A program made the translations under genes and the position numbers. Positions 35,079-42,746 of a stretch of 64,000 nt of DNA are shown piece by piece. Positions within the stretch are counted from its first letter, which is position 1; the number at the start of each line of letters is the position of its first letter. The DNA comes from Bacillota bacterium. GTDB lineage: Bacteria; Bacillota; Clostridia; Acetivibrionales; JAEZXR01. The stretch is from contig JAEZXR010000002.1 in assembly GCA_023419605.1 (NCBI GenBank), positions 62,001 through 126,000 of the forward strand. The letters run 5' to 3'. Below the pieces are notes generated by a model. The model ran no database searches. It was not told the origin of the DNA and saw nothing but the letters and a program-made list of their open reading frames with translations.

Positions 35079-35118
35079 AACGGTTCGGATGAATCTTTCA
35101 TCCGAACCGTTAGTTTTT
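35079..35118. terminator. Bidirectional terminator
   Basis: AACGGTTCGGATGA with TCATCCGAACCGTT and a short loop, T-rich on both sides, between the convergent isomerase and phosphoesterase genes. Confidence 0.88.
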
Positions 35119-36001
35119 AGAAGGCTTCCAGTTTTTCCGGGCCGGCGATGATCTCGCGCGATACATAAAGAGCCCGGCCATTTTCCGCTTTTATGCTCCA
35201 TTTTACCATAGCGATCTGCCCATTCTGTATTTCGATACCTGTCAGAAAGCCTTTTTGAACACAGCTTCCCGTGTTAAAATAGGGTGCTGCACCCGGCTCC
35301 GGGAATGCCGGGCGATGGGTATGGCCTGCAATCACCATGCGTTGATTGTTTTTGGCCCAATTCATGATATTTCTCTCAATAGGGTCGCTTCTATAATCAT
35401 TTTTTGCCGGGCTTGTGAAATCCCGTATTCCCAGTAATTCCAGCGGCCTCCATAGGTACCTGACCATAAACCGTGCGATGGGCCAAAGCCGGTCATTCAT
35501 CAGGTCTCCCTGATGGCCGTGGATGACGAAGATTGTTACGGGAGAATTCATGTATCTTAAGATCAGACCCTCATGGATTTTTATGTTGTCAAACAAGGGC
35601 TCAAACCTTTGGGTTGTGTAATTATAATACTGGTATAAATTCTTCTGTACAAACTTTTCATTTTTCTTTACAATATCGTGATTGCCATACAGCATATAGA
35701 GGCGGCCTGCATCGTGAAATTTTTTTATCTGCTGAAAGACGGAATCGTGAGACTGCAGAATTACGGGAAAGCTCCGGTTCTTCCAGAGTTCGTCGCCATC
35801 CCCTACTTCGATATACGTATAGTTCCTGTCATAATAGTAATCCAAAGCATAAAGGAAAAGATCCCGGTTATAAATGGCGTCATCCGCCCAACTGCTGTCA
35901 CCCCTGTGGCAATCACTAAAGAAGATCAATTTTGAAGAATTATCAAAGAAGATTTCCTTTGACCTGTTATAAACTTGTGTAAACCGCTCAGAAGTACCCA
36001 T
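35117..36001 (-). CDS. Calcineurin-like metallophosphoesterase
   Basis: 294 residues with the full metal-site signature in order: FFSDCHRGD near 27, EVGDGDELW near 63, LYGNHDIV near 99, VIHGHQGDLMND near 160 and IAGHTHRPAFPEPG near 224. The pattern resembles LpxH (UDP-2,3-diacylglucosamine pyrophosphatase), but lipid A is not expected in this Gram-positive, so the substrate is unknown. GAGGAGG precedes the ATG. Confidence 0.9.
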   Translation of the reverse strand: MGTSERFTQVYNRSKEIFFDNSSKLIFFSDCHRGDSSWADDAIYNRDLFLYALDYYYDRNYTYIEVGDGDELWKNRSFPVILQSHDSVFQQIKKFHDAGRLYMLYGNHDIVKKNEKFVQKNLYQYYNYTTQRFEPLFDNIKIHEGLILRYMNSPVTIFVIHGHQGDLMNDRLWPIARFMVRYLWRPLELLGIRDFTSPAKNDYRSDPIERNIMNWAKNNQRMVIAGHTHRPAFPEPGAAPYFNTGSCVQKGFLTGIEIQNGQIAMVKWSIKAENGRALYVSREIIAGPEKLEAF

Positions 36002-36085
36002 AACTACGCCTCCTCAAGCCAATCCGAGGGATGGTTGACATAATTAACACTATAGTGTATGCACTTCGAATGAACAAGGTTACAC

Positions 36086-36355
36086 TTATTCGCTTACTTT
36101 CTTCCTCAACATGTTAATTTGCAGGTTCAGGTTCTCAATCTGTTGGCATATGTATTGATTTTGCTGCTGCGCCGCCTGTTGGCTTTTTTGAAGCTCTCCC
36201 TGAGCGGCGGCAGTAAGCATGGTCTGGCCGACAGAAACAAGAAAGTTTCCTATAGAATTCTGCTCGCTCAGGTCCAGATCGCTTGCTAGTATGATGCCAA
36301 TAACTGTAGCCAGTAAGGTGAATTGTTCAGGAGGCATCTTGTCTATAAAAAGCAT
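36086..36355 (-). CDS. Small protein of unknown function with C-terminal coiled coil
   Basis: 89 residues from ATG 36355, with AGAGG seven bases upstream; a longer open frame to 36508 has no better site. The N-terminal half is hydrophobic and helical (PPEQFTLLATVIGIILASDLDL), the middle Gln/Ala-rich (KSQQAAQQQNQ) and the end a heptad-like QIENLNLQINMLRKK. No family recognised. It could be a small membrane-associated or spore protein; both are guesses. Confidence 0.65.
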   Translation of the reverse strand: MLFIDKMPPEQFTLLATVIGIILASDLDLSEQNSIGNFLVSVGQTMLTAAAQGELQKSQQAAQQQNQYICQQIENLNLQINMLRKKVSE

Positions 36356-36536
36356 GGCATAACCTCTGTAAATTAGATTCGATCTAGTAGTTATAATATT
36401 TATGGAAGGGAGAAAATGTGATAGAACTTGGTAGAGTAATCTTGAGAGTGGATTGCATGGAACCGGATACTTTTGTGCCGCTTCCTGATTTACTGATGTT
36501 AGGAACATTTTTTGGTTTCTGCGGCATCGAAAAAGA

Positions 36537-36554
36537 CTGCGAGTCGTCTCGCAG
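36537..36554 (-). terminator. Terminator downstream of the U32-like gene
   Basis: CTGCGAG / CTCGCAG with a 4-nt loop; on the minus strand TCTTTTT follows. Within the 456-bp gap (36356-36811) there is also a 10-bp palindrome CTACAGCAGC/GCTGCTGTAG at 36616-36651 and no supported gene. Confidence 0.65.
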
Positions 36555-36811
36555 CCTTTACAGCGTTTTTATCCCATGAGTTTTAACAAATATAGGAGTG
36601 GGATATTATAATTTCCTACAGCAGCTGCGTCGTCCATGACCGCTGCTGTAGCAGGATTGAATGGCTGCCTCGAATCATCCTGAACTTGGCAGGCCGTTCT
36701 TGTACCCTATATAAAGAATACACCTTTTGTGGTCTTTATTCAATAAAGCTATAGTACCTAATTATACAGGGACTATAAGACTAGGAGATAGTATTCGGGT
36801 ATCATGGACTT

Positions 36812-37912
36812 TTAGCCTTTTCCTAGTTTTTGCAGGGGCAGGTCCAGATATACATCCTTCATCATGTTCATGAGATCCATTACTGCCATACTTGAAGAAT
36901 CTATGCTTTTTTCGGCAAAAGCCTTACAATATCCACACTCGCTGCATAGTTTGGTGCAGAGAGCCGGGTGATGCACAAACCGGTCCAGGAAATGGTCCAA
37001 CTTCCTGTTGTCCACTTCTGCATTTGCGATTGTCAGCGGCTTTTTAGGGGAAAACAGTTCCAGCAGGCTGAGAAGATTCCCCTCATAGTGGCCCTCCATA
37101 TAGGAGACCAGTGCCCGGGCCGGATCGCCGGAGTATACATTGGTACGCCCTTGGAGCTTAAAGAAGTTGATTCCCATATCCGAATAGAAGTAGAGGTCCT
37201 CCGGCCGGATCCAATTGATTTTCATGAAATTCTCAGCACCGATATGTGTAGCCTTGCATCGTGAGGTATAGTAGGAGCATTGCTCATCTGTAATATGAGA
37301 ATGAGATAAGCTGTTATAATGAAACATTTTATAAGGACAATCGCTCAGACAAAAGGAGTTGACGATAACTTCCAACTCTCCTGTATAGATCTTCCGGATA
37401 TTTTGCAGAACATCAAATTTACGGTAAATATCTTCATCCAGCACAAGCCGGCGGACGCCCATATCCTCGTAAAATTTAGCCTTGTGGGGACTGTTGATCT
37501 GACAAACGGTAGAAGCCTTGATATTTAACTTTGGAGCAACATAGTGAGTGATCTCCATAAGGGAAGGAAGCGACATCGTGAGCCAGTTGACACCGATGCT
37601 TTCCAGCATTTGAAGGAATTCACGGATCTTTTTAAAACCTTCTCCGGTCAGTTCTTCATTGGACATGCAGGTTGCATTGATGACATAGTTAAAACCGATT
37701 CCTTTATCTTCACCGTACTTTATGTACTTTTCAAGTTGATTTCTATCGATTTGGGGAAGGTTACCGGAGAACCTGCAGGAACCGAAGGGGTTATCCACGG
37801 AAAGCTGTCCATAGGTTTCCATAACTTTGCCTTCTTCGTAGGTTTGGTTAATTTCATGGTATCTATCGAGAGTTTCATATTTAAAATCTGAGGGAAGACA
37901 AAAATACTTCAT
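36812..37912 (-). CDS. Peptidase U32-like protein
   Basis: 366 residues. The barrel-like order LEKYIKYGEDKGIGFNYVINATCMSNEEL, IGVNWLTMSLPSLMEI, KASTVCQINSPHKAKFYEDMGVRRLVLDEDI and ELEVIVNSFCLSDCPYKMFHYN resembles the U32 (collagenase/RlhA/TrhP-UbiU) family, whose members often carry four cysteines. Here clusters SFCLSDC and CTKLCSECGYC near the end could bind an iron-sulfur cluster. Many U32 proteins modify RNA or ubiquinone rather than cleave protein. The substrate is unknown. AGGTAGG precedes the ATG. Confidence 0.75.
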   Translation of the reverse strand: MKYFCLPSDFKYETLDRYHEINQTYEEGKVMETYGQLSVDNPFGSCRFSGNLPQIDRNQLEKYIKYGEDKGIGFNYVINATCMSNEELTGEGFKKIREFLQMLESIGVNWLTMSLPSLMEITHYVAPKLNIKASTVCQINSPHKAKFYEDMGVRRLVLDEDIYRKFDVLQNIRKIYTGELEVIVNSFCLSDCPYKMFHYNSLSHSHITDEQCSYYTSRCKATHIGAENFMKINWIRPEDLYFYSDMGINFFKLQGRTNVYSGDPARALVSYMEGHYEGNLLSLLELFSPKKPLTIANAEVDNRKLDHFLDRFVHHPALCTKLCSECGYCKAFAEKSIDSSSMAVMDLMNMMKDVYLDLPLQKLGKG

Positions 37913-37954
37913 ATGCGTATACCTACCTAACTTTATAAATTTTATGGCAGCAGC

Positions 37955-38572
37955 CTAATCATTGGTTGCCATTATCGCCAAAGGGCCGTTTTCCGCCAGA
38001 ATATTCTGAAGTTCAAATACGGAGATGGGGAACATGGGGAGTCCAACGTAGTAAGGGGTAATTTCATACAATTGGAAATAAACGACCAGAGCCTTATCTG
38101 CAATATAAAAGTCCTGGTCGGGGCGGATTCCCTTGAACCCATTCAGTAAAGGGATGTTACGCTGTGTGATTTGTTTCTGGATCAACCCGGAGAGAACCTT
38201 TACATAGTCGCTGCCCGGCTTGAACAAATCTGCCAGTGAATAAGCATGACCCGTTTGAATATCAAATGTCAGGGATTTGATGTAGGTCATTCCGTGGGCT
38301 GCCATGGGAGGGTAGGCATAGTTTCCGATGCTGAGGCTCAAAATGCCTCTTTCATTGGTTTTGATTTCATACCATCCCATTACTTGTGTCTGGGGGTTCT
38401 GCGGATATCCCTGCTGCGAGATTAACTGGTTTACAAGGGCTACGATCGCAGCGTTAATCCTTTGCTGTGCAGCCGGATTGGATAAGCCTGTAACTACCGG
38501 GTAGTATACACTGAGGTTTGGCTTTGACAAAATCTGGGTATTAATTTGTACGGGGAGCTGGGCCGATGCCAT
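37955..38572 (-). CDS. DUF4163/DUF3298-domain protein (RsiV-like fold)
   Basis: 205 residues from ATG 38572 (AAAAGGA nine bases upstream; the ATG three codons earlier touches that site). The first half, PNLSVYYPVVTGLSNPAAQQRINAAI, is DUF4163-like; the second, MTYIKSLTFDIQTGHAYSLADLFKPGSDYVKVLSGLI, is DUF3298-like. This pair forms the lysozyme-binding outer part of RsiV, but here no signal peptide or membrane segment is present, so it is probably cytoplasmic or released in another way. Function unknown. Confidence 0.8.
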   Translation of the reverse strand: MASAQLPVQINTQILSKPNLSVYYPVVTGLSNPAAQQRINAAIVALVNQLISQQGYPQNPQTQVMGWYEIKTNERGILSLSIGNYAYPPMAAHGMTYIKSLTFDIQTGHAYSLADLFKPGSDYVKVLSGLIQKQITQRNIPLLNGFKGIRPDQDFYIADKALVVYFQLYEITPYYVGLPMFPISVFELQNILAENGPLAIMATND

Positions 38573-38688
38573 ATCTATCATTCCTTTTAGAAGTTTTTGT
38601 GCTTTATATTATTCAGTAAGAAGGAAGAGTGTGATTTCCAAGAAAGTTTGGAATATACTAGTAGTATCATGTAAAGGAGAATGTTGCC

Positions 38689-39705
38689 ATGAAGTTATTT
38701 GAAGAGTACAAAATTAAGAATATGACCCTGAAAAACAGGATCGTAATGCCTCCTATGTGTATGTATAGCGCCGACCATCAGGGGATGGCCAAGGAATTTC
38801 ATCGTATGCATTATGGCGAGCGGGCCATCGGCGGTGTTGGACTCATCATTCTTGAAGCTACAGCAGTAACCCCCAACGGAAGGATCTCGGATAATGATCT
38901 TGGAGCTTGGGAGGATGGCCAGATTGAAGGACTGAAAACCGTTGCAGATTCCTGCAAAGCTTATGGTGCCAAGGTGGCTGTACAGATTAACCATGCAGGA
39001 CGAAAATGCGGTGCCCGGGAAGAGGAACTGGTTGCGCCCAGTTCCCTACGGTTTAGTGAAGAGTATCCCAACCCCCGGGAACTGTCAAAGGAAGAGATTA
39101 AGGGAATCGTTTCGTCTTTCAAGGAGGCAGCCCGGCGTGTCCACGAGGCTGGATTTGATGCCCTGGAAGTTCATGGAGCCCATGGCTATTTGATTAGCGA
39201 ATTTCTTTCACCTCTATCCAATCACAGGGAGGATGAATATGGTGGTAGCCTGGAGAATCGTACCCGGATTCTAAAAGAGATATTGGAGGCCATTCGAAGC
39301 GTATGGCCGGAGGAAAAACCCATCCTGCTGAGGGTTTCTGCCTATGATTATGCGGAAGGAGGCATGGAGCCGGAACAGATGGTACAAATCATAAACAGCA
39401 TAAAACCGTACATTGATGCTGTTCATGTCAGTTCCGGAGCTGTAGTACCGATTGTCCCCAATACATTCCCCGGATATCAGATCGCTTTCTCGGAAATCAT
39501 CCGAAAAGAGTGTGAGATTCCTACCATAACAGTAGGGCTCATTACCCGGGATGAAATGGTGGAAGAAATACTGGCCAATGGCCGGGCTGATTTAGTTGCC
39601 TTAGGAAGGGAACTGCTGAGAAATCCCTACTGGGTTTTGCATACAGCCTATAAAAACAAAGTTCCCATGGATTTCCCCAGGCAGTACAAGAGGGCCTTTA
39701 TGTAG
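38689..39705 (+). CDS. Old Yellow Enzyme family NADH:flavin oxidoreductase (NamA/YqjM-like)
   Basis: 338 residues, the size of the YqjM/NamA subgroup. An FMN-binding TIM barrel begins LFEEYKIKNMTLKNRIVMPPMCMYSA. VQINHAGRKC near 100, EVHGAHGYLISEFLSPLSNHREDEYGGSLENRTR near 160 and LLRVSAYDYAEGG near 215 are classic. Cys in PPMCMYSA matches the redox-tuning cysteine of YqjM. It reduces activated C=C bonds and may detoxify electrophiles. AAAGGAGA precedes the ATG. Monocistronic by position. Confidence 0.93.
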   Translation: MKLFEEYKIKNMTLKNRIVMPPMCMYSADHQGMAKEFHRMHYGERAIGGVGLIILEATAVTPNGRISDNDLGAWEDGQIEGLKTVADSCKAYGAKVAVQINHAGRKCGAREEELVAPSSLRFSEEYPNPRELSKEEIKGIVSSFKEAARRVHEAGFDALEVHGAHGYLISEFLSPLSNHREDEYGGSLENRTRILKEILEAIRSVWPEEKPILLRVSAYDYAEGGMEPEQMVQIINSIKPYIDAVHVSSGAVVPIVPNTFPGYQIAFSEIIRKECEIPTITVGLITRDEMVEEILANGRADLVALGRELLRNPYWVLHTAYKNKVPMDFPRQYKRAFM

Positions 39706-39926
39706 CAGTTGAAAAGGAAACAGGCAGTAAAGGAAACGATGGCTTTCAGGGAGAAGGGGGTCTTTCTTCCCGGAAACAGCATCATTTCGACTGTGAGGGT
39801 TGGTTTTGCAGATAAAATCCAACAGAGCCTGAGGATACCACAAGATTGCTGGAGGAACTAATGGTCCGGATTAAGTCCTCTGGTATTCAAGCTCAAAAAA
39901 TAAGAGCATGGATGAATATTTCTTAG

Positions 39927-39987
39927 AAAAAAGGCAAACCGCCAGTGTATGGACCGAAAGCCTAACCGGCGGTTTGCCTTTTTTCCT
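39927..39987 (+). terminator. Terminator in the gap before the symporter gene
   Basis: AAAAAGGCAAACCGCC / GGCGGTTTGCCTTTTTT with a 24-nt loop, 220 bp after the OYE gene. The rest of the 519-bp gap shows only the next promoter. Confidence 0.8.
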
Positions 39988-40145
39988 ATGCTTGAAGCTG
40001 TCAAATTGTGAACGACAAGGTAAGTCCATCCGCCCGCAGCAGCTATAAAGTAAAAATCTTCAAGGACTCTGTTGGAATCGGGTTAACTTGCATCCAGGTA
40101 CAGGAAAGCGCAGCAATCGATTTAAGAAATAATTTTTTAAATCAA

Positions 40146-40174
40146 TTGACAAATACACAAAATCCGTTTAAAAT
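40146..40174 (+). promoter_or_regulatory. Sigma-A promoter of the TcyP-like gene
   Basis: TTGACA (40146-40151), 17-bp spacer, TAAAAT (40169-40174). Predicted leader about 45 nt, ending in TAGGAGGG before the ATG. Confidence 0.82.
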
Positions 40175-40224
40175 TATAACATACTAAATAGATAGGAATA
40201 ATAGTATTAATAGGAGGGCTTTTC

Positions 40225-41637
40225 ATGAATGTATTTCTTGTGGCGGTCAATATCGCAGTCATGATCGGATTGATCGGCGTTTTGGCATTTATGCAGAAGA
40301 AACATATCTCTTTTTCCAAAAGAGTTTTTACTGCCTTGGGCCTGGGTATCCTATTCGGAGGAATTTTGCAGGCCGTGTACAGTGCATCCAGTGAAGTGGT
40401 AAAAAACTCCAATGACTGGTTCAGCCTGGTCGGAACCGGTTATACGAAATTACTTCAGATGATTATAGTTCCCTTGATCATGGTCTCCATCATCATGGCC
40501 ATCGTGAACTTGAAAAATACAAAGTCTTTAGGCAAAATCAGTGCGCTGATTATCGGAACGCTGCTTTTCACAACAGCTATTTCTGCGGGCGTGGGAGTTG
40601 CTACTTCCCTGGGCTTTAATTTATCTGCCGAGCAGATTCAGCAGGGAACAGCCGAAAAAACCCGGGCGGAGTATATGAATACCAAGCTTACAGAAGTGAA
40701 GAAAATGTCTGCACCGCAAAGGATGCTTGAACTGATTCCGTCGAATCCTTTTGCAGATATGACGGGGGCAAGAAGTACATCCACCTTCGGCGTAGTTATA
40801 TTTTCCGCCTTCATCGGTGTGGCAGCCCTGGGTATTCGCAAGAAAAAACCGGAGCAGGCGGAAAATTTCCTGAAACTGATGGAGGCCATCTATGCAGTGG
40901 TTTCACGTATGGTACAGATGGTGTTACGTCTGACGCCTTACGGCATATTGGCCATTATGACAAAAACAGTAGCGACTACCAGCTTTGATGCCATTATAAA
41001 TCTGGCGAAGTTTGTTGGGGCATCCTATGTAGCTCTGTTTACCGTACTTATCATTCATTTGGTAATACTGGCGGTGCTGAAACTGAATCCTGCAACCTAC
41101 TTGAAGAAGATTCTTCCGGTACTCTCCTTTGCCTTTACCTCCCGGTCCAGCGCGGCAACGCTTCCTCTTACCATTGATGCACAAACCCGGAAGCTGGGAG
41201 TGGAAGAAGGAATTGCAAATTTTGCCGCTACTTTTGGAACCTCCATCGGACAAAACGGCTGCGCAGGGGTGTATCCAGCCATGCTGGCTGTGATGATTGC
41301 GCCTACAGTGGGCATTAACCCGGCTTCACCCTCCTTTATCCTTTCCTTGGTGGTCGTTGTTGCCCTGAGCTCCTTTGGAATTGCGGGAGTCGGCGGAGGG
41401 GCAACCTTTGCAGCTCTGGTTGTTTTATCCACTATGGGATTGCCTGTGGGACTGGCGGGTCTTCTGATATCAGTCGAGCCTTTGATCGATATGGGAAGAA
41501 CAGCAGTCAATGTCAGCGGTTCTGTTGTATCCGGTCTTGTGTCCGGCAGAATCCTGAAACAGGTAGATACGGAGATATACAACAACCGGGAGATTGACAA
41601 TGAAATTATCCAGAATCAATCCGGTGTAAGTGTATAA
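40225..41637 (+). CDS. tcyP: Dicarboxylate/amino acid:cation symporter, TcyP (L-cystine) type
   Basis: 470 residues of the DAACS/GltP fold with about eight membrane helices and two re-entrant loops: FTSRSSAATLPLTIDAQ (HP1 tip, serine-rich), NFAATFGTSIGQNGCAGVYPAML (TM7) and GIAGVGGGATFAALVVLSTMGLP (HP2). The N-terminus (VNIAVMIGLIGVLAFMQKKHISFSKRVFTALGLGI) and the large TM4 loop fit TcyP, the sodium-coupled L-cystine importer of Firmicutes, better than glutamate carriers; substrate is inference. It has its own promoter and terminator. Confidence 0.88.
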   Translation: MNVFLVAVNIAVMIGLIGVLAFMQKKHISFSKRVFTALGLGILFGGILQAVYSASSEVVKNSNDWFSLVGTGYTKLLQMIIVPLIMVSIIMAIVNLKNTKSLGKISALIIGTLLFTTAISAGVGVATSLGFNLSAEQIQQGTAEKTRAEYMNTKLTEVKKMSAPQRMLELIPSNPFADMTGARSTSTFGVVIFSAFIGVAALGIRKKKPEQAENFLKLMEAIYAVVSRMVQMVLRLTPYGILAIMTKTVATTSFDAIINLAKFVGASYVALFTVLIIHLVILAVLKLNPATYLKKILPVLSFAFTSRSSAATLPLTIDAQTRKLGVEEGIANFAATFGTSIGQNGCAGVYPAMLAVMIAPTVGINPASPSFILSLVVVVALSSFGIAGVGGGATFAALVVLSTMGLPVGLAGLLISVEPLIDMGRTAVNVSGSVVSGLVSGRILKQVDTEIYNNREIDNEIIQNQSGVSV

Positions 41638-41652
41638 TTTTTAGATTCATAG

Positions 41653-41688
41653 ACCGGGATAGCCATACAAATGGTTATCCCGGTTTTT
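41653..41688 (+). terminator. Terminator after the symporter gene
   Basis: ACCGGGATAGCCAT with ATGGTTATCCCGGT (one G-T pair) and a 4-nt loop, then TTTT. Confidence 0.88.
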
Positions 41689-41726
41689 GATTTTGGTCAA
41701 AGCCCTCTTTAAGCATCTCAAATATA

Positions 41727-41756
41727 TTGTTTTTTTACTCACTTATGCTATATAAT
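41727..41756 (+). promoter_or_regulatory. Promoter before the structured leader of the amidohydrolase gene
   Basis: TTGTTT (41727-41732), 18-bp spacer, TATAAT (41751-41756). The predicted start, about 41762, falls at the first bases of the structured element, so the element would begin the mRNA. Confidence 0.65.
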
Positions 41757-41758
41757 TT

Positions 41759-41838
41759 ACGGTGGAACTTAGCTGATTCAGAAAGCGGATATCTCCAAAA
41801 TCCCCGGTTACATGCTTCCCAAATCAGCGGTTACCCGT
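41759..41838 (+). ncRNA. Structured leader element, copy 1 (amidohydrolase)
   Basis: Helix: ACG..GG-AACT-(TA)-GCTGATT on the 5' side pairs with AATCAGC-GGTT-(A)-CC-CGT on the 3' side. Conserved with copy 2 at 59026-59108 are TGGAACTTAG, TGATTC and the AAATC strand, while the stem bases covary (C-G here for T-A there). The inner part is variable (AAGC/GCTT, GGAT/ATCC possible). It ends 46 nt before the GTG start. It matches no riboswitch class I know. Confidence 0.55.
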
Positions 41839-41883
41839 TGCATTATAATAAAATGCTACTATTTTAGGATTGAAGGTGACAGA

Positions 41884-42675
41884 GTGACGGAAGACAAAAT
41901 TATTGACATACACGCACATATTTTTCCGGACAAGGTAGCAGGTAAGGCGGTGCAGTCCATCGGAAAATATTACGGAATGGACATGGCATGCCCAGGGACG
42001 GTGGCAGGCTTGCTGGAAAGCGGAAATCGGATCAAAGTAAGCCGGTATGTGGTTCATTCTACGGCTACCCAGGTGGAGCAGGTGAGAACCATTAATGGTT
42101 TTATTGCAGAAGCTCAAAGGGCGAACCCGAGTTTTATCGGTTTTGGAACCTTACACTCCGGACTGGAAGACATGGATTCGGAAGTAGGCCAGGTTATGGC
42201 CCTTGGGCTTAAGGGAATCAAATTGCATCCTGAGTTCCAGGGATTCAACATCGATGACAGAGAAATGCTGCCTCTTTACAAAGCCCTGGAAGGAAAGCTT
42301 CCCATTCTTATGCATATGGGGGATGCGGTGAAAACTTCTTCCAGTCCCCGAAGACTGCTCAAGATACTGAACCAGTTTCCCAACCTTACAGTGATTGCAG
42401 CGCACCTGGGCGGGTATCAGATGTGGGGTGACTCCATGGAATACCTGGTGGGCAGAAATGTCTACTTTGATACATCAAGTACACTGACAAAGCTGGACCG
42501 GTCGACAGTTCTCAAAATTATCCGCAGCCATGGAGTGGATAAGGTCCTTTTTGGATCGGATTACCCGATGTGGAGTCATGAAGATGAGCTGGAGCGGTTT
42601 AACAGGCTGGGATTGTTACAGGAAGAGAAGGAGAAAATCCTTTGGAAAAATGCCCAACGATTGCTGGGCTTATAG
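41884..42675 (+). CDS. Amidohydrolase family 2 (PF04909-type) protein
   Basis: 263 residues from GTG 41884 with GAAGGTGA upstream; the open frame continues 24 codons earlier through the structured leader but without a ribosome site. It is a metal-dependent TIM barrel: DIHAHIFPD at the N-terminus (first His pair), GIKLHPEFQGFNI near 110, LPILMHMGD near 139, VIAAHLGGYQMWGD near 172 and VLFGSDYPMWSHEDEL near 225 (catalytic Asp). Members hydrolyse or decarboxylate aromatic and lactone compounds; substrate unknown. Confidence 0.88.
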   Translation: MTEDKIIDIHAHIFPDKVAGKAVQSIGKYYGMDMACPGTVAGLLESGNRIKVSRYVVHSTATQVEQVRTINGFIAEAQRANPSFIGFGTLHSGLEDMDSEVGQVMALGLKGIKLHPEFQGFNIDDREMLPLYKALEGKLPILMHMGDAVKTSSSPRRLLKILNQFPNLTVIAAHLGGYQMWGDSMEYLVGRNVYFDTSSTLTKLDRSTVLKIIRSHGVDKVLFGSDYPMWSHEDELERFNRLGLLQEEKEKILWKNAQRLLGL

Positions 42676-42688
42676 TGAGACCGGAATT

Positions 42689-42736
42689 AAAAAGGGGGAA
42701 TACAACGAACGGGATTCGTTGCATTCCCCCTTTTGA
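42689..42736. terminator. Bidirectional terminator
   Basis: AAAAAGGGGGAAT-CAACGAA and TTCGTTG-ATTCCCCCTTTT pair with one bulge. It separates the convergent amidohydrolase and cNMP-binding genes. Confidence 0.88.
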
Positions 42737-42746
42737 CTGTAAAAAA

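Noticed and set aside
41812..41883. Longer N-terminus for the amidohydrolase
   Set aside because: These codons fall in the structured leader, lack a ribosome site, and the family domain begins after GTG 41884.
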